Part shown: positions 61,588 to 64,000 of the stretch, piece after piece
How positions within the stretch are numbered: position 1 is the stretch's first letter
Layout of the letters: each line of letters opens with the position of its first letter
DNA from: Aporrectodea caliginosa
Taxonomy: Eukaryota; Annelida; Clitellata; Crassiclitellata; Lumbricidae
DNA length: 64,000 nt
Assembly: GCA_020284085.1 (NCBI GenBank)
Contig: JACEVL010000468.1
Coordinates: 634,001 to 698,000, forward strand
Direction of reading: 5' to 3'
Notes under the pieces: model-generated
What the model saw: only the letters and a program-made list of their open reading frames with translations
Told to the model about the DNA's origin: nothing
Database searches by the model: none
Program-made: the position numbers and the translations under genes

Positions 61588-62215
61588 AGCATTGCAGCCA
61601 AACAATTGAGGTACGGATTGAAATGTTTGGTGGTAAATTTGATGGAATTTCCATCATGGGCGCTCACACAGAACTATTTCATTCACTCTACAGATCATTA
61701 TCAGATTTGTCTCGTTCATGTTAATTTTCTGTGGCATTTTCGGGCCCCCAAAGTTGCGGGCCCTGTGCGACCGCACGGTTCGCCACCCCACTGCTTATGG
61801 TAGCTAAACAATTCAGGTACGGATTGAATTGTATGGTGGTAAATTTGATGGAATTTCCATCATGGGCGCTCACACAGAACTATTTCATTGACTCTACAGA
61901 TCATTATCAGATTTGTCTCGTTCATGTTAATTTTCTGTGGCATTTTCGGGCCCCCAAAGTTGCGGGCCCTGTGCGACCGCACGGTTCGCCACCCCACTGC
62001 TTATGGTAGCTAAACAATTCAGGTACGGATTGAATTGTATGGTGGTAAATTTGATGGAATTTCCATCATGGGCGCTCACACAGAACTATTTCATTAACTC
62101 TACAGATCATTATCAGATTTGTCTCGTTCATGTCAATTTGCTGTGACTTTTCGGGCCCCCCAAAGTTGCGGACCCTGTGCGACCGCACGGTTCGCCACCC
62201 CAGTGACCCCACTGC
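61588..62215 (+). repeat. 206-bp tandem repeat, three copies
   Basis: Copies start near 61588, 61795 and 62001 with TAGCTAAACAATTCAGGTAC. Each ends in a GC-rich block (GTGCGACCGCACGGTTCGCC) typical of hAT subterminal sequence. The third is the most diverged. Open frames across them are repeat artefacts. Confidence 0.93.
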
Positions 62216-62351
62216 TTAGTATCTGCGTCACTGATACCCTGGCTCTCGAAGAAGTAGGCTACCCTAAAGAAATGCACTGCTGTTATGATTATCAACGGTT
62301 GCTACGTTAGAAGAAGAAGCAGAGCAGAAGCAAAGTAAGCCATGGATATGA

Positions 62352-62925
62352 AGAGAAGCGAATTCATTTTCTTAGCCTCAGAATATGAGGGCTTAGGTAG
62401 GTGTATTGTATTGTATTTGTTAATAATTATATAGCGCCGCTCACAGCATTGGCCATTCAGTAGCGCTCCAAGTGCGAGGACCCCTAGAGGTTTCGAGGAG
62501 GAAGGAAGCTGTAGGAAGAATCCCAGAAAGAACGCTAGTACGTAGAGAGAAGGGAAGGGCATTCCATAGGGATGGTGCAATAGTGGCAACAGATCTAGTT
62601 TGGGCCATAGTGGTCCTAACTTGTGATACAAAACGACTATGTCTGACCAAGGAGCGGATAGGTCGATGAGAAACTGAAGAGAGAGGGGAGCGAATGCGAC
62701 CCCTAAGATATTTAGGAGCAATACCCAATATGCCATATGGACTTCAGGACTAGGACAAGAACTTTGAACTGAATTCGAGATGTGAGAGGAAGCCAGTGCA
62801 ATTGATTGATCATAAACGAGGAGATATGGGAGAATTTAGGAAGGCGAGCAATCAATCTGGCAGCAGCATTTAGAGAAGCGAATTCATTTTCTTAGCCTCA
62901 AACAATGAGGGCCTAGGTAGGTGTA
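62352..62925. repeat. 54-bp direct repeats flanking a LINE
   Basis: 62352-62405 and 62872-62925 both start AGAGAAGCGAATTCATTTTC and end GGTAGGTGTA; 50 of 54 bases match. They directly abut the LINE's tail and its truncated 5' end. Confidence 0.92.
62406..62871 (-). mobile_element. 5'-truncated LINE (CR1/L2-like)
   Basis: The minus strand reads NAAARLIARLPKFS, QLHWLPLTSRIQFK, YLRGRIRSPLSS and APSLWNALPFSLRTSVLSG, then GGCGCTATATAATTATTAAC and a TACAA-rich tail. Insertion boundaries are set by the 54-bp repeats. Confidence 0.88.
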
Positions 62926-63206
62926 GGGGCCCGGGCGCCATGGAACCAAAGGCGCTGATGCTCTCACAAGTTTTGTTCTGTGACCCCGAGGCCGAAGCAA
63001 CTTTTTGGAAATCAGTGCCGGCGCTATGGTACTTGAGGGCCCCCAAGCCTTACTTGAGGCCCCCAATTATTCCAATAACTACGAAAAATACATTGCAAAC
63101 GAGAACAAACGAGAGTCAAGTCTATTTAACCAAGCTCTTTCACCGACCATAGAAACAGCTAAGTCAGTATCTAGAAGGCAATGATATCTAAGTCAACAAA
63201 GTAGGC

Positions 63207-63500
63207 CTAAGTACAATACATCGCATCGATACTCGAGCAGTAGGAAAACTTTTTCCGGCTCGCCTTCTTTGCCACGAATTGTTCCAATAGCTCGTCATAG
63301 ATCAGCTCTCGGGCAGTTGCATTTTCAATTGAAATCATTGCCAGCGATGATAGCCTGCTGCTGAGCATGGTGGAACGATTAAATGTTTTAATTGGCTTCA
63401 GTGTGCTGAAACTGCGCACAGCACTACCCATTGTCTCTGGCGTGGTCAGAAGAATCCTCAGAGCAATTGAAAGATTTGGGTAAAGGTCTGATTGCATCCA
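63207..63500 (-). pseudogene. hAT transposase C-terminal dimerisation domain
   Basis: Reads LYPNLSIALRILLTTPETMG, SAVRSFSTLKPIKTFNRSTM and RLSSLAMISIENATARELIY. This is the hAT dimerisation pattern best known from ZMYM/ZBED-like hAT proteins (SAERSFS...LK.IK...R..M...RL..LA..SIE). The frame upstream (63520-63900) is broken. A GC-rich block with GGGGCCCGGGCGCC at 62930-63070 may be this element's 3' end. Confidence 0.82.
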
Positions 63501-63529
63501 AAAATGACTGCAACAAAACATGAAAGCTC

Positions 63530-64000
63530 CATTAGAAGTTCATTTGTTTCTATGTCTCCCATCTTCTCGTAGAAGTAAACACAATGCTTTTACAGCTGAA
63601 ACGTGTCGAAACGACAGAGAAACCCAACAATGGTGTTCCAATCTGAATCCTTGATCTGCTGGAACCGTGACTGAACTGACCATCGGCGTATATTGGGTGG
63701 ACACAGCATAGCACAGCTAAAGTTGTGCTGTAAAGTGATGCTTCCGCGTATACTGAACGTTCTGCCAAACATGACGTCAGACAGAGCTCATTCACATAAT
63801 AGGTTCTGTGTCCATCCAATCAAAGAACTCATACAAATAACGCATCCAATAAACGTCGATGATGTGACGACATGTTTGACAAACGGCTAGGCTTCAGTTT
63901 GAATCTCTTATGCTGTGTCGACCCAATAGCCTATACGTCGATGGAACTGACACCTGCGACTGATCCAGAAGTTTGTAGAAAAATCTGCTTTAAATCGTTC
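63530..64000. other. Probable upstream part of the hAT remnant
   Basis: Short minus-strand frames without a clear motif; the window ends inside this region. Confidence 0.3.

Noticed and set aside
61606..62146. Tandem 65-92 codon frames
   Set aside because: Products of the 206-bp tandem repeat with hAT-like GC blocks; no domain.

Overview
This window is eukaryotic and comes from a non-vertebrate animal. Its genes are split by GT-AG introns. The sequence is about 60% AT and packed with LINE fragments, tRNA-derived SINEs and short inverted-repeat DNA transposons. Motifs such as ACATGTACATGTA and TAGGCCTA recur throughout, which fits a marine invertebrate, but I cannot name the phylum from sequence alone.

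One conserved gene dominates. Eighteen coding exons on the minus strand, from 54879 down to 15368, join in frame into a 777-residue cullin-1 (CUL1), the scaffold of SCF ubiquitin ligases. The NEDD8 acceptor lysine and the C-terminal winged-helix end are both present. The 39.5-kb span is mostly intron, and most introns are filled with transposable elements. A second, less certain gene lies at 2371-5388 (minus): three exons giving about 706 residues, with RG-rich tracts, a short coiled coil and a probable C-terminal BEN domain. Next to it is a Tc1/mariner-type element with an uninterrupted 338-residue transposase (5811-6827, minus).

Layout: 1-740, tandem direct repeat and TA run; 2.4-5.4 kb, BEN-like gene; 5.75-6.83 kb, Tc1 element; 7.7-12.2 kb, SINEs and MITEs, including three members of a family with a minisatellite core; 12.4-15.3 kb, 20-bp minisatellite, a LINE tail and the CUL1 3' flank; 15.4-54.9 kb, CUL1; 56-59.5 kb, a cluster of MITEs upstream of CUL1; 60-64 kb, SINEs, a 206-bp tandem repeat, a LINE flanked by a 54-bp duplication, and the end of a hAT transposase.

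The most unusual items are: (1) an inverted, stop-containing copy of CUL1 exon 3 inside CUL1 intron 2, abutting a hAT insertion; (2) a TIR element family with 8-bp target duplications whose core is an array of about 38-bp units; (3) a 21-copy, indel-free 40-bp minisatellite that grew out of LINE reverse-transcriptase coding sequence; (4) a transposon nest in intron 7 with four elements on three levels and readable target duplications; (5) an identical 44-bp telomere-like cassette in two elements with different termini. All calls come from reading the sequence by eye; no database search was possible.
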